Positions 1 to 9,803 of a stretch of DNA of 64,000 nucleotides are shown in pieces. Source of the stretch: Venatoribacter cucullus (GTDB lineage: Bacteria > Pseudomonadota > Gammaproteobacteria > Pseudomonadales > Oceanobacteraceae); contig NZ_CP046056.1 of the NCBI RefSeq assembly GCF_016132445.1, positions 186,001-250,000 of the forward strand, written 5' to 3'. The notes beneath the pieces are model-generated. The model saw nothing but the letters and a program-made list of their open reading frames with translations, was not told the origin of the DNA and searched no databases. Numbering within the stretch: the stretch's first letter is position 1; each line of letters starts with the position of its first letter. Both the position numbers and the translations under genes were made by a program.

Positions 1-171
1 CTGGGCATTGCCACCTTGGGCTTTTTTGTCGATTCCGCCTTTGAAGAAATACGTTACGACAAAGCGCTGTTTTTAATTGCGGTGGCGGCGCTGCTGAACA
101 TTGCGCTGGATTCGCTGGCGCGGCGGTTACGGCGCTGGGCCGGGGTCGAAAAAGCCGCAGGTTTGTCCTGA
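1..171 (+). CDS. C-terminal end of an ABC transporter permease (5' partial)
   Basis: The first 171 bases are an open frame of 56 codons ending in TGA at 169-171, so the gene begins before the window. The peptide has a hydrophobic stretch (residues 24-36 of the fragment) followed by a basic tail (SLARRLRRWAG), the usual end of a binding-protein-dependent transport permease. The sequence GIATLGFFVDSAFEEIR resembles the last periplasmic loop of PhnE-type phosphonate/phosphite permeases, but this is recalled resemblance from a short fragment. No start, EAA loop or partner gene is visible here. A gap of about 140 bases separates it from the next operon. Confidence 0.55.
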   Translation: MGIATLGFFVDSAFEEIRYDKALFLIAVAALLNIALDSLARRLRRWAGVEKAAGLS

Positions 172-312
172 ACAACAGACCGATGCTGTGACAGGAATAA
201 TACGGATCAATAAAAGCAGTCTTTCCGGTTGCGGCCGCGCTGCCAAGCCAGTAGAAACATCATCATTCACAGACCGGCGAGCATCGGATTGCTGCGCATC
301 ACAGGAAGGCTT

Positions 313-1380
313 ATGAACATGCACAATATCACCCGCTTTTTATTACCCGTGGCCATCGTTGCCCTGCTTGGGATGGCGGCCTATTACAGCCTGGAGAATG
401 GTGCTGCAGAGGTTGGTGTGTTCAGCAGCAACGGCCGCATTGAAGCCACCGACATTGCCATTGCCGCGCGCATCGGTGGCCGGGTGCAGGAATTGCTGGT
501 GAACGAAGGCGATTTTGTCGAGGCCGGGCAGGTGGTGGGCCGTATCGACAGTGAATCGCTGCGGGCACAGTTATTACAGGCGCAGGCGCAGCAAAATCAG
601 GCCGTCAGTGCGGTGTTGGCGGCGCAGAGTGCGGTGCAACAGGCACGCAGCCAGGAACAGGCGCAGGCCGCAGCGGTACGGCTGCGCGAAGCCGAATTAA
701 ACGCCGCGCGTAAGCGGGCCAAACGTACCGGTACGCTGGTGCGCGAAGGGGCGGTATCCGAACAGCTGGCTGAAGATAACGACACTATGGTCGCCAGTGC
801 CGAAGCCGCGCTCGGGGCTGCCAAGGCACAGCTGAGTGCCGCCGCCGCTGCCATTCGCACCGCCGAAGCGCAGGTGGCTGCTGCTGAAGCCGCCCAGGCC
901 GCGGCCGCCGCAACGGTGGTGCGGGTGGAAGCCGATGTGGCCGATACCGTGCTGGTGGCCCCGCGCGCCGGGCGAATTCAGTACCGGGTGGCGGAAACCG
1001 GCGAAATTGTCGGTTCCGGCAGCCGCATTCTGAGCCTGATTGACCTGACCGATGTGTATATGACCTTCTTCCTGCCGTCGGCGCTGGTCGGTCGTTTAAC
1101 TCTGGGCGATGAAGTGCGGCTGGTGCTGGATGCGGTGCCGCAGGTGAGTATTCCGGCGCAGATTTCCTATGTGGCCGATGTCGCCCAGTTCACTCCGAAA
1201 ACCGTGGAAACCGCCAGCGAGCGCGAGAAGCTGATGTTCCGGGTAAAAGCGCGCATTAATCCGGAACTACTGCAAAAACACATTACCCAGGTAAAAACCG
1301 GTTTGCCGGGTATGGCCTGGCTGCGGCTGGATAAACAACAGCCCTGGCCGGACAGCCTGCCGCCGCTGGTTAACCCATGA
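313..1380 (+). CDS. HlyD-family membrane fusion (adaptor) protein, YhiI-like
   Basis: Periplasmic adaptor of 355 residues anchored by one N-terminal membrane segment (about residues 9-26). A biotinyl-lipoyl-like half motif ([25 protein letters not shown] in part) starts near residue 55, followed by a long Ala/Gln/Glu-rich coiled coil (about 85-200) and a second lipoyl/beta-barrel half with [18 protein letters not shown]. The start at 313 is preferred over an upstream ATG at 229 because AGGAAGG lies just before it and the protein then begins with the membrane anchor. It overlaps the next gene by four bases (ATGA). With the two downstream genes it forms a yhiI-rbbA-yhhJ-type export system; the substrate is unknown. 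Confidence 0.9.
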   Translation: MNMHNITRFLLPVAIVALLGMAAYYSLENGAAEVGVFSSNGRIEATDIAIAARIGGRVQELLVNEGDFVEAGQVVGRIDSESLRAQLLQAQAQQNQAVSAVLAAQSAVQQARSQEQAQAAAVRLREAELNAARKRAKRTGTLVREGAVSEQLAEDNDTMVASAEAALGAAKAQLSAAAAAIRTAEAQVAAAEAAQAAAAATVVRVEADVADTVLVAPRAGRIQYRVAETGEIVGSGSRILSLIDLTDVYMTFFLPSALVGRLTLGDEVRLVLDAVPQVSIPAQISYVADVAQFTPKTVETASEREKLMFRVKARINPELLQKHITQVKTGLPGMAWLRLDKQQPWPDSLPPLVNP

Positions 1381-4109
1381 ACCCTGTGGTGCAGGGGCAG
1401 GGCCTGACCCTGCAATATGGTAAAACCCATGCCTTGCGCAAGGTCGACCTGAGCATTCCGGCCGGTTGCATGGTGGGGCTGATCGGCCCCGATGGCGTGG
1501 GTAAATCCAGCCTGCTGGCGTTAGTTTCCGGCGCCCGCCGGCTGCAGCAGGGCGAGCTGCAGGTACTCGGTGGTGATATGCGCAGCCAGCGCCACCGCCG
1601 CCGGGTATGCCCGGATATCGCCTATATGCCGCAGGGGCTGGGGCGTAACCTCTACCCGACCTTATCGGTGGAAGAAAACCTGCAGTTTTTTGCCCGCCTG
1701 TTTGGCCATAATCAGGCCGAGCGTCGCCGCCGTATTGATGAACTCACGGCCATTACCGGCCTGAAGCCTTTTTTACAGCGCCCGGCGGGCAAATTATCCG
1801 GTGGTATGAAACAAAAGCTGGGCCTGTGTTGTGCATTAATTCACGACCCGCTGCTGTTGATTCTGGACGAGCCCACTACCGGCGTAGACCCGCTGTCGCG
1901 CAGCCAGTTCTGGCAATTAATTAATACCATCCGCGCTCAGCGCCCGCAGATGAGCGTCCTGGTGGCCACCGCTTATATGGACGAAGCGGCGCGCTTTGAT
2001 CATCTGCTGGCCATGAATAATGGCAGCGTGCTGGCCACCGGTTCGCCGGTGGAATTGCTGCAGCGTACCGGTGCCGGCACCCTGGAAAATGCCTTTATTG
2101 CGTTGTTGCCGGAACAGCAGCGGCAGAGTTATCAGCCGGTGACTATTCCGCCGCTGGTGCTGGATAAACAGGCGGGTTTTGCCATTGAAGCGCACCATCT
2201 GACCATGAAATTCGGCGATTTTACCGCCGTGGATAACGTCAGTTTTCAGATTCGTCGTGGCGAAATATTTGGCTTTTTAGGCTCCAACGGTTGTGGCAAA
2301 TCCACCACCATGAAAATGCTCACCGGCCTGCTGCCCGCCAGTGCCGGCCGCGCGGAATTATTCGGCCATCCGCTCGACCCGCAGGATATCGCCACGCGCA
2401 AGCGGGTGGGTTATATGTCGCAGGCATTTTCCCTGTATGGCGAACTAACCGTGCGCCAGAATCTGGAATTGCACGCGCGCTTATTTCATGTGCCTGCCGC
2501 TGATATTCCGGCGCGGGTGCAGGAAATGAGCGACCGCTTCGGGCTGCAGGAGGTACTGGAAGAATTACCCGAACGCCTGCCGCTGGGTATCCGCCAGCGC
2601 TTATCACTGGCGGTGGCGATGGTGCATAAACCGGAATTATTAATTCTGGATGAACCGACGTCCGGCGTAGACCCGGTGGCGCGTGATAATTTCTGGCGTC
2701 TGATGATTGATCTGGCCCGCCACGATGGCGTTACCATTTTTATTTCCACCCACTTTATGAACGAAGCCGCGCGCTGCGACCGCATTTCGCTGATGCACGC
2801 CGGCAAGGTGTTATTAACCGATACCCCGGCCGCCATTGTTGAACAACGCGGTGGTGACACGCTGGAGCAGGCTTTTATTGACGTGTTAATCGATGCCGGT
2901 GCCGGTGATCGCCAGTCGACGCTCAGCCAGCCTTCGGCCGGTACCGCCACGACCAGCCAGGCAAAGGCGGTGCGTTCCCCCTCGTTCAGCCTGGGGCGGT
3001 TATTCAGCTATGCCTGGCGTGAAGCACTGGAGCTGGTGCGTGACCCGCTGCGGCTGGCGTTATCGATGGTGGGTACGCTGGTGCTGATGCTGTTTGTGGG
3101 TTACGGCATTACGCTGGATGTGGAAGACCTGAATTTTGCCGTACTGGATAACGACCAGACGGTGATGAGCCGCGACTATGTGCAGAATTTATCCGGCTCG
3201 CGGTATTTTAACGAGCAGCCGCCGCTGACCAGTTACGCCGAACTCGACCGCCGTATGCGCAGCGGTGAACTGGCGCTGGCGCTGGAAATCCCCGCCGGTT
3301 TTGCCCGCCGGGCCGAGCGCGGTGAGGCGGTACAGATCGGCGCCTGGATTGACGGTGCCATGCCCACCCGCGCAGAAACCGTCAGTGGTTATGTGCAGGG
3401 TATGCACCTGCACTGGCTGGGCGTGCAGGCGCGCGCCGCCGGGCTGGAAGCGGCCATGACCAGCCCCATCCGTATTGAAACCCGCTACCGCTACAACCCG
3501 GACGTAAAAAGCATGGTGGCGATGGTGCCGGCGCTTATTCCGCTGCTGCTATTAATGATTCCGGCCCTGCTTACCACCTTATCGGTGGTGCGGGAAAAAG
3601 AGCTGGGTTCCATTACCAATCTGTACGTTACGCCGGTCAGCCGCAGCGAATTTTTACTGGGCAAACAATTGCCCTATATCGGCCTCGGTATTCTTAATTT
3701 TTTCCTGCTGGTGGCCATGGCGTTGTGGCTGTTTAAGGTACCAATGACCGGCAGCTTTCTGACCCTGCTGTTCAGTGCGGTGCTGTTTATTATGTTTGCC
3801 ACCGGGTTTGGCTTGCTGGCCTCGGTATTCACCAACAGCCAGATCGCTGCCATGCTGATTTCCATGCTCGGCACCATGCTGCCGGCGGTGCAGTTTGCCG
3901 GCATGATTACGCCGGTATCGGCGCTCGAAGGCATAGGGCGCGTGATTGGTGAAATTCACCCGGTCAGTCATTTTCTGCAGATTAACCGCGGCATTTTCAA
4001 TAAAGCCCTGAGCTTTGCCGATGTGCAGCACGAGATACTGGCCATGGCGCTGGCGGTGCCGGTGATTCTGGCGCTGGGCATTGTGCTGCTGAAAAAGCAG
4101 GAGGCCTGA
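1377..4109 (+). CDS. Fused double ABC ATPase-permease, RbbA-like
   Basis: A 910-residue fusion of two ABC ATPase domains and one ABC-2 type membrane domain, the architecture of E. coli RbbA (YhiG). The first ATPase has Walker [10 protein letters not shown] (about residue 37), signature [11 protein letters not shown] and Walker [15 protein letters not shown]. The second has Walker [11 protein letters not shown] (about 303), a degenerate signature [10 protein letters not shown] and Walker [14 protein letters not shown]. Residues ~540-910 hold an N-terminal membrane helix, a large extracytoplasmic loop and a cluster of hydrophobic segments. Known RbbA was described as ribosome-associated, but the operon with HlyD and an ABC-2 permease favours export. 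The degenerate second signature suggests unequal catalytic sites. Confidence 0.9.
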   Translation: MNPVVQGQGLTLQYGKTHALRKVDLSIPAGCMVGLIGPDGVGKSSLLALVSGARRLQQGELQVLGGDMRSQRHRRRVCPDIAYMPQGLGRNLYPTLSVEENLQFFARLFGHNQAERRRRIDELTAITGLKPFLQRPAGKLSGGMKQKLGLCCALIHDPLLLILDEPTTGVDPLSRSQFWQLINTIRAQRPQMSVLVATAYMDEAARFDHLLAMNNGSVLATGSPVELLQRTGAGTLENAFIALLPEQQRQSYQPVTIPPLVLDKQAGFAIEAHHLTMKFGDFTAVDNVSFQIRRGEIFGFLGSNGCGKSTTMKMLTGLLPASAGRAELFGHPLDPQDIATRKRVGYMSQAFSLYGELTVRQNLELHARLFHVPAADIPARVQEMSDRFGLQEVLEELPERLPLGIRQRLSLAVAMVHKPELLILDEPTSGVDPVARDNFWRLMIDLARHDGVTIFISTHFMNEAARCDRISLMHAGKVLLTDTPAAIVEQRGGDTLEQAFIDVLIDAGAGDRQSTLSQPSAGTATTSQAKAVRSPSFSLGRLFSYAWREALELVRDPLRLALSMVGTLVLMLFVGYGITLDVEDLNFAVLDNDQTVMSRDYVQNLSGSRYFNEQPPLTSYAELDRRMRSGELALALEIPAGFARRAERGEAVQIGAWIDGAMPTRAETVSGYVQGMHLHWLGVQARAAGLEAAMTSPIRIETRYRYNPDVKSMVAMVPALIPLLLLMIPALLTTLSVVREKELGSITNLYVTPVSRSEFLLGKQLPYIGLGILNFFLLVAMALWLFKVPMTGSFLTLLFSAVLFIMFATGFGLLASVFTNSQIAAMLISMLGTMLPAVQFAGMITPVSALEGIGRVIGEIHPVSHFLQINRGIFNKALSFADVQHEILAMALAVPVILALGIVLLKKQEA

Positions 4110-4111
4110 GC

Positions 4112-5239
4112 ATGTGGCAAACCCTCAGTAATATTTACCGCTTAGGCATTAAAGAGCTGTGGAGCTTATGGCGCGACCCGGCCATGTTGCTGTTGGTGAT
4201 TTACACCTTTACCGGCAGCCTCTATGTGGCCGCTACCGCCGCCCCGGAAACCCTGCATAAAGCCACCATCGCGGTGGTGGATGAAGACCGCTCGCAACTG
4301 TCGGCGCGCCTGATAGGCGCCCTGTATCCGCCGCAATTTATGCCGCCGGCGGATATTCCGCTGTATGAAATGGACCGCGTGCTGGATGAAGGCCGCTACA
4401 CCTTTGTGCTGAATATTCCGCCGGATTTTGAAAAGGATACGCTGGCCGGTCTGCAGCCCGCCCTGCAGCTGAATGTGGATGCTACGCGCATGAGCCAGGC
4501 CTTTACCGGCAACGGCTATATCAGCCAGATTATCAGCAGCGAAGCTCAGGATTATGTGCGCGGTTACCGCGCTGAAACCCATTTACCCGCCGAGCTGGCG
4601 TTGCGGGCACGGTTTAATCCGGCGCTGGAACACAGCTGGTTCGGCTCGGTGATGGAGCTGATCAACTCCATTACTATGATCTCCATTATCCTCACCGGCG
4701 CGGCGTTAATCCGCGAGCGCGAACACGGCACGGTCGAGCATTTGCTGGTAATGCCGCTGGGGCCGGCGCAGATAATGTTGTCCAAGGTGTGGTCGATGGG
4801 GCTGGTGGTAATGCTGATGGTGTGGCTGGCGTTGCAGCTGATTATTCAGGGCGCGCTGGCGGTGCCGATTGAAGGCTCGCTGCTGCTGTTTATGCTGTGC
4901 GTGGCGCTGCATTTAACCGCCACCACCTCAATGGCCATTTTTATGGCCACCGTGGCCCGCACCATGCCGCAATTCGGCTTGTTATTAATTCTGGTATTGT
5001 TGCCGCTGCAGCTGCTGTCGGGCGGCATGACCCCGCGTGAAAGCATGCCGGAATTCATTCAGACCGTAATGCTGGCAGCGCCGACCACGCATTTTGTGAA
5101 AGCCTCGCAGGCGGTGTTGTACCGCGGTGCCGGTATCGATGTGATCTGGCCGCAGCTGCTCAGTCTGGCACTGATTGCCGGGGTGCTGTTTACCGTAGCG
5201 CTGAAGCGTTTCCGCCGTACCATCAGCCAGATGGCCTGA
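4112..5239 (+). CDS. ABC-2 type permease, YhhJ-like
   Basis: Inner-membrane permease of 375 residues with one N-terminal helix, a long periplasmic domain (about 45-170) and five hydrophobic segments in the C-terminal half; the motif REREHGTVEHLLVMPL is typical of the ABC2_membrane_3 family. It starts two bases after the ATPase-permease gene and completes the HlyD-ATPase-permease trio. It most likely pairs with the membrane half of the RbbA-like protein to form the channel. The stop is TGA followed by C, a context known to be leaky, and the same frame stays open for 40 more codons to TAA at 5360-5362 (see the separate entry). Confidence 0.9.
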   Translation: MWQTLSNIYRLGIKELWSLWRDPAMLLLVIYTFTGSLYVAATAAPETLHKATIAVVDEDRSQLSARLIGALYPPQFMPPADIPLYEMDRVLDEGRYTFVLNIPPDFEKDTLAGLQPALQLNVDATRMSQAFTGNGYISQIISSEAQDYVRGYRAETHLPAELALRARFNPALEHSWFGSVMELINSITMISIILTGAALIREREHGTVEHLLVMPLGPAQIMLSKVWSMGLVVMLMVWLALQLIIQGALAVPIEGSLLLFMLCVALHLTATTSMAIFMATVARTMPQFGLLLILVLLPLQLLSGGMTPRESMPEFIQTVMLAAPTTHFVKASQAVLYRGAGIDVIWPQLLSLALIAGVLFTVALKRFRRTISQMA

Positions 5240-5362
5240 CCGGAAGAGCCGGCGCAGCGCTCATCCGCCTCGGCCTCGGATATCCGCCGGCTGGCGGACG
5301 AAACCAATCAGCGGGTAAAAAGCCTCGCCGCATCACTGCGTAAGCTGAACGAAGAAAATTAA
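5240..5362 (+). other. In-frame 40-codon extension after the yhhJ-like TGA
   Basis: Directly after the TGA at 5237-5239 the same frame continues open for 40 codons to TAA at 5360-5362. The predicted tail is hydrophilic and coiled-coil-like (it includes DIRRLADETNQRVKSLAA and ends LRKLNEEN), with clean codon use like its neighbours. It has no ATG, GTG or TTG start of its own in a good context. It could be a nonsense-truncated C-terminus, the remnant of a neighbouring gene, or a readthrough extension. The sequence alone cannot separate these. Confidence 0.4.
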
Positions 5363-5648
5363 ACGCTGAAGGGTCGTATGTAATAACGGGGTGGAGCCTG
5401 ATGGATTTCCGCCCCAGAGGGTTGCTGCGACCTGCCCTCCGGAAGGCCAGGGGTGAGAATTATTTATTAATACGCACCTCTGGCTAATTCCCACCCCCTG
5501 CCATTGACTCATCAAATATTGATCTGAGTTCTGTTTTCTACTCCGGATGGGGTATGTCAGGGTCTTGCTGCGGCTGCGACAATTTGTCGCACACGTCAGG
5601 CCGGTTACTGATTCCAGCCATCTTCTGACGCTGAAAAGGAAACCTACG
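5363..5648 (+). promoter_or_regulatory. nosR upstream region
   Basis: Non-coding stretch in front of nosR. It holds a GC-rich imperfect inverted repeat (CCAGAGG at 5414-5420 with CCTCTGG at 5477-5483), an AT-rich segment around 5460-5525 and the perfect palindrome at 5575-5591 described separately. I looked for a canonical FNR/DNR box (TTGAT-N4-ATCAA). Only partial matches exist around 5503-5525, so direct control by an FNR/DNR protein is not supported. No convincing sigma-70 promoter pair was found. Confidence 0.5.
5575..5591. promoter_or_regulatory. Perfect 8-1-8 palindrome, candidate RegR/RoxR-type operator
   Basis: TGCGACAA-T-TTGTCGCA is an exact inverted repeat 58 bases before the nosR start. 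Its core, 5576-5590, fits 14 of 15 positions of the RegR box reported for Bradyrhizobium as I recall it (GNGRCRTTNNGNCGC). RegR, RegA, PrrA, ActR and RoxR are redox response regulators, and in some bacteria they control denitrification genes. Binding here is an inference. Confidence 0.5.
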
Positions 5649-7799
5649 ATGTCCGTACCTATCCGCCTCATGCAGAATCTCTTATGGCGGTTTGTCCTTC
5701 TCTTTCTGCTTGGTCTGAGTCTTCCTGCCGCGGCTGATGATTCCGGCTTGCAGCGTCTGTACCAAATTCTGCCAGATGCTACGACAATCACCGAACCGGA
5801 AGGCGAATACGCCATCCGCAAAGCCATGGCCGGAGAAAAATTACTGGGCTATGTGTTTGAAACCATCAACGTCGCCAACATTCCGGCTTATTCCGGCAAG
5901 CCGATCAATATGCAGGTCATCTTAAGCCCTGAGGCGATAATTCTGGATGCCTGGCTGCTGGAGCACCACGAACCGATTCTGTTGGTCGGTATTCCGGAGC
6001 AGAAGCTGGTTGATTTTGGTGTTGCCTATCAGGGTATTAAGGCCGATCAGCGCGTGGTGGTAGGCAGTACCAAGGATGAGAATGCCGTAACCGTCGATGC
6101 CATCACCGGCGCCACCGTCACCGTGATGGTGGTGAATGAAATCATTATGAAGGCCACTCATACCGTGGCCGCATCCCTGGGGCTGGTCGAGGCGCAACTG
6201 GCGCAGAAACAAAAGCCCGCCAATATACTGCCGGAGGCTTACAGCCCGGCGCCCTGGCAACAACTGACCGGCAACGGCTCCATCCGCCGTCTGCACCTGT
6301 TGCGCTCGCAGGTTGATGAAGCCTTTAAAGGTACCGAGGCTGAGGCGGTGGAAAAAGCCACTCCGGATCAGCTCAATGACACCTTTATTGATCTGTATAT
6401 CGCTTATCTGAATGCCCCAACCATTGGCCGTAACCTGCTGGGTGACAGCCAGTACCGTTTTCTGATGGAAGACCTGAAGCCCGGCGAGCATGCCATTGCC
6501 GTACTGGCCAACGGCATGTTCTCGTTCAAGGGGTCGGGTTACGTGCGCGGCGGTATTTTTGACCGTATTCAGTTGCGTCAGTTTGGCGATGTTATTTCCT
6601 TCCGCGATCTTGATCAGCAACGGCTGTACGATGTTATGGCTGAAGGCGCTCCGGAATTCAAAGAAAAATCGCTGTTTATTATCCGTGATAAAAGCCACTT
6701 TGATCCGGGTACCGACTGGACCTTTGAACTGCTGGTGCGCCGCCAGACCGGCCCGGTCGATGGCGTATTCACCAGTTTCGAACTGGGTTATCAACTGCCG
6801 GAAGTCTACTTTGAACGTCCGCCTCTTACGGAAGCCGAACTGGCAGCTATTGAAGAGGCCAGCCGTCCGCTGTGGCTGAATATCTGGTATCAGAAGAGTT
6901 TCCAGATCGGAATTCTGATCACGGCGCTGGGTGTTTTGCTGGTTATTTTATTCCTGCAGGATTATTTCACCAGCAAGCCTGCATTTCTGCACTGGCTGCG
7001 CCGTGGTTATCTGTTATTTACCGTGTTCTTTATCGGTTGGTATTGCCTGGGTCAGCTGTCGGTTGTCAACGTACTGACCTTTGTTCATTCACTGATGCAG
7101 GACTTCCGCTGGGAATTATTCCTCAGCGATCCGGTTATATTTATTCTCTGGGCATTTACCGCAGCCACCATTTTGCTCTGGGGACGGGGAGTATTCTGTG
7201 GCTGGCTGTGTCCGTTTGGTGCTCTGCAGGAGCTGATTAACGAAGCCGCCCGCAAATTAAAAATTCGCCAGTATGAATTGCCCTTTGCTGTGCACGAACG
7301 CTTATGGGCCGTTAAGTACATTATTTTATTGGGTTTATTCGGACTGTCTCTGGAGTCACTTGCGACCGCTGAGCGCTATGCCGAAGTGGAACCCTTTAAA
7401 ACCGCCATCATGCTCAAATTCAGCCGTGAATGGGGCTTTGTTTTCTACGCCGTGTTGTTGCTGGTTATCAATATTTTTACCCGCAAAGTTTACTGCCGCT
7501 ATATCTGCCCTCTGGGTGCTGCCCTGGCAATACCGAGTAAAGCCCGCCTGTTCGACTGGCTGAAACGCCGCAAAGAATGTGGCCAGCCTTGCCAGCTCTG
7601 CGCCAATGAGTGCGAAATTCAGGCGATTCACCCTGATGGCCGGATTAACCACAACGAATGTCATTACTGCCTCGATTGCCAGATGACCTATCACAACGAT
7701 AACAAGTGTCCGCCACTGGTTGTTAAACGTAAAAAACAGCAAAGAAATAAACCCGCTCCAGAGCGTATCCCGGTGGTACAGATGGATCCGCAAAACTGA
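5649..7799 (+). CDS. nosR: NosR, membrane flavo-iron-sulfur protein for N2O reduction
   Basis: A 716-residue membrane protein needed for nosZ expression and for electron supply to N2O reductase. The start at 5649 is chosen because AAGGA precedes it and the product then begins with a signal sequence ending near PAAADD. The periplasmic FMN-binding domain (about 50-380) carries the flavinylation-type motif ITGATVT. Five to six hydrophobic segments follow from about residue 420, with two CxxxCP motifs (FCGWLCPFG and YCRYICPLG). The C-terminus has ferredoxin-like cysteines (CGQPCQLCANEC and CHYCLDC...C) for two 4Fe-4S clusters. Length is normal for NosR. It is the first gene of the nos operon, 29 bases before nosZ. 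Confidence 0.96.
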   Translation: MSVPIRLMQNLLWRFVLLFLLGLSLPAAADDSGLQRLYQILPDATTITEPEGEYAIRKAMAGEKLLGYVFETINVANIPAYSGKPINMQVILSPEAIILDAWLLEHHEPILLVGIPEQKLVDFGVAYQGIKADQRVVVGSTKDENAVTVDAITGATVTVMVVNEIIMKATHTVAASLGLVEAQLAQKQKPANILPEAYSPAPWQQLTGNGSIRRLHLLRSQVDEAFKGTEAEAVEKATPDQLNDTFIDLYIAYLNAPTIGRNLLGDSQYRFLMEDLKPGEHAIAVLANGMFSFKGSGYVRGGIFDRIQLRQFGDVISFRDLDQQRLYDVMAEGAPEFKEKSLFIIRDKSHFDPGTDWTFELLVRRQTGPVDGVFTSFELGYQLPEVYFERPPLTEAELAAIEEASRPLWLNIWYQKSFQIGILITALGVLLVILFLQDYFTSKPAFLHWLRRGYLLFTVFFIGWYCLGQLSVVNVLTFVHSLMQDFRWELFLSDPVIFILWAFTAATILLWGRGVFCGWLCPFGALQELINEAARKLKIRQYELPFAVHERLWAVKYIILLGLFGLSLESLATAERYAEVEPFKTAIMLKFSREWGFVFYAVLLLVINIFTRKVYCRYICPLGAALAIPSKARLFDWLKRRKECGQPCQLCANECEIQAIHPDGRINHNECHYCLDCQMTYHNDNKCPPLVVKRKKQQRNKPAPERIPVVQMDPQN

Positions 7800-7828
7800 A
7801 AAGCCAATCTTGTTCAAGGAGATAGACC

Positions 7829-9751
7829 ATGACAGATAACAGCAACAAACCTGTGTCAGAAAAAGAAAAGACCGGGCTAAGCCGCCGCGGATTCCTCGGT
7901 GCCAGTGCTCTGACCGGTGCCGGTGCAGCACTGGTTGGTGCGACCGGCCTGGGTTCTGCCGTAATGAGCCGCGAGGCCTTTGCCGCTGCCGCCAAAGACG
8001 CCAAGAAGAAGTACCATGTAGAACCGGGCGAACTGGATGACTACATCGGTTTCTGGAGCGGCGGTCACCAGGGTGAAGTGCGTGTACTGGGCATTCCGTC
8101 CATGCGTGAGCTGATGCGCATTCCGGTATTTAATATCGACTCGGCCACCGGCTGGGGGATCACCAACGAAAGTAAGGCGATCATGGGTGATAGTGCGAAG
8201 TTCCTGAATGGTGACTGTCACCATCCGCACATCTCCATGAAAGATGGCAAATACGATGGCAAATATGTTTTTATTAACGATAAAGCCAACAGCCGCGTGG
8301 CCCGTATCCGCCTGGATATTATGAAGTGCGACAATATGCTGACCGTGCCTAACGTTCAGGCCATTCACGGTCTGCGTCTGCAAAAAGTTCCGTACACCAA
8401 ATATGTTTTCGCTAACGCCGAATTCGTTATGCCGCATCCGAACGATGGCAAGCATTTCGATTTGCAGGCCGATTACAGCTACACCATGTTTAACGTTATT
8501 GACGCAGAAACCATGGAAATGGCCTTCCAGATTATGGTGGACGGTAACCTGGATAACTGTGATGCCGACTATACCGGCCGCTTTGCTGCGTCCACCTGTT
8601 ACAACTCAGAAAAAGCCTATGATCTGGGCGGTATGATGCGTAACGAGCGTGACTGGGTGGTGGTATTCGACATCCACGCCGCCGAAAAAGCCGTTAAAGC
8701 CGGTAAATTCACCACCCTGGGTAATTCCAAAGTGCCGGTGCTGGATGGCCGTAAAAAAGGCGACAAAGACAGCCAGTTCACCCGCTATATTCCGGTACCG
8801 AAGAACCCGCACGGCTGCAACACCTCGTCCGATGGCAAATACTTTATTGCCAACGGCAAGCTGTCACCGACCGTATCCATGATCGAAATCGCCAGACTGC
8901 CCGACCTGTTTGCCGGCAAGATCAAAGACCCGCGTGACACCATCGTCGCCGAACCAGAACTGGGCCTTGGGCCGCTGCACACCACCTTTGATGGTCGTGG
9001 CAACGCCTACACCACCCTGTTCATTGACAGCCAGGTGGTGAAGTGGAATATGGCCGATGCGGTACGTGCCTATAACGGTGAGAATGTTAATTACATCAAG
9101 CAGAAACTGGACGTGCAGTATCAGCCGGGTCACATCCATGCATCGCTGTGTGAAACCAGTGAAGCCGATGGTCAGTGGCTGGTAGCGCTGTGCAAATTCT
9201 CCAAAGACCGCTTCCTGCAGGTTGGCCCACTGCACCCGGAAAACGACCAGCTGATCGACATTTCCGGTGAAGAAATGAAACTGGTACACGATGGCCCGAC
9301 CTTCGCTGAACCACACGACTGCACCATGGCCCGCCGTGACCAGATTCGTACCCGGAAAATCTGGCAGCGGGATGACCCCTTCTTTGCCGGCACCGTTGCC
9401 ATGGCGAAAAAAGATGGCATTACCCTGGAGTCCGATAACAAGGTTATCCGTGATGGCAATAAAGTACGGGTTTACATGACCTCGGTGGCGCCGACTTACG
9501 GCATTAACGAGTTTAAGGTAAAACAGGGGGATGAGGTCACTGTGATCGTCACCAACCTCGACCAGATCGAAGACGTTACTCACGGCTTCTGTATGGTAAA
9601 CCATGGGGTATCCATGGAGATCAGCCCGCAACAGACTGCCTCAGTTACCTTTACCGCTGACAAAGTGGGTATGCACTGGTATTACTGCAACTGGTTCTGC
9701 CACGCTCTGCATATGGAGATGGTAGGCCGGATGTTGGTTGAACCAGCCTGA
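7829..9751 (+). CDS. nosZ: Nitrous-oxide reductase NosZ (clade I, Tat-exported)
   Basis: Terminal denitrification enzyme that reduces N2O to N2 in the periplasm; 640 residues. The N-terminus has a twin-arginine signal (LSRRGFLGAS) typical of clade I NosZ. A seven-bladed propeller with histidine ligands for the CuZ cluster follows; GDCHHPH near residue 131 is one ligand site. The C-terminal cupredoxin domain has the CuA motif CNWFCHALHMEM, with Cys620, Cys624, His628 and Met631 visible. RBS AAGGAG lies eight bases before the ATG. It is followed by a 12-bp hairpin and nosD. All key copper ligands that can be checked by eye are present, so the enzyme should be active. Confidence 0.98.
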   Translation: MTDNSNKPVSEKEKTGLSRRGFLGASALTGAGAALVGATGLGSAVMSREAFAAAAKDAKKKYHVEPGELDDYIGFWSGGHQGEVRVLGIPSMRELMRIPVFNIDSATGWGITNESKAIMGDSAKFLNGDCHHPHISMKDGKYDGKYVFINDKANSRVARIRLDIMKCDNMLTVPNVQAIHGLRLQKVPYTKYVFANAEFVMPHPNDGKHFDLQADYSYTMFNVIDAETMEMAFQIMVDGNLDNCDADYTGRFAASTCYNSEKAYDLGGMMRNERDWVVVFDIHAAEKAVKAGKFTTLGNSKVPVLDGRKKGDKDSQFTRYIPVPKNPHGCNTSSDGKYFIANGKLSPTVSMIEIARLPDLFAGKIKDPRDTIVAEPELGLGPLHTTFDGRGNAYTTLFIDSQVVKWNMADAVRAYNGENVNYIKQKLDVQYQPGHIHASLCETSEADGQWLVALCKFSKDRFLQVGPLHPENDQLIDISGEEMKLVHDGPTFAEPHDCTMARRDQIRTRKIWQRDDPFFAGTVAMAKKDGITLESDNKVIRDGNKVRVYMTSVAPTYGINEFKVKQGDEVTVIVTNLDQIEDVTHGFCMVNHGVSMEISPQQTASVTFTADKVGMHWYYCNWFCHALHMEMVGRMLVEPA

Positions 9752-9756
9752 TGGCT

Positions 9757-9781
9757 GGCGGCGGGCCCTGGGCCCGCCGCC
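9757..9781 (+). other. 12-bp GC-only hairpin between nosZ and nosD
   Basis: GGCGGCGGGCCC (9757-9768) and its exact reverse complement (9770-9781) flank a single T, six bases after the nosZ stop. There is no T-run, so it is more likely a 3' stabiliser or partial attenuator that favours nosZ over the downstream assembly genes than a full terminator. Confidence 0.6.
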
Positions 9782-9803
9782 CCTTCCACAACTGCAGGGC
9801 ACT

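Noticed and set aside
229-312. Upstream start for the HlyD gene
   Set aside because: No ribosome site, and the extra residues precede the membrane anchor with no known counterpart.
5495-5530. FNR/DNR box before nosR
   Set aside because: TTGAC-TC-ATCAA has the wrong spacing and the next TTGAT lacks a second half-site.
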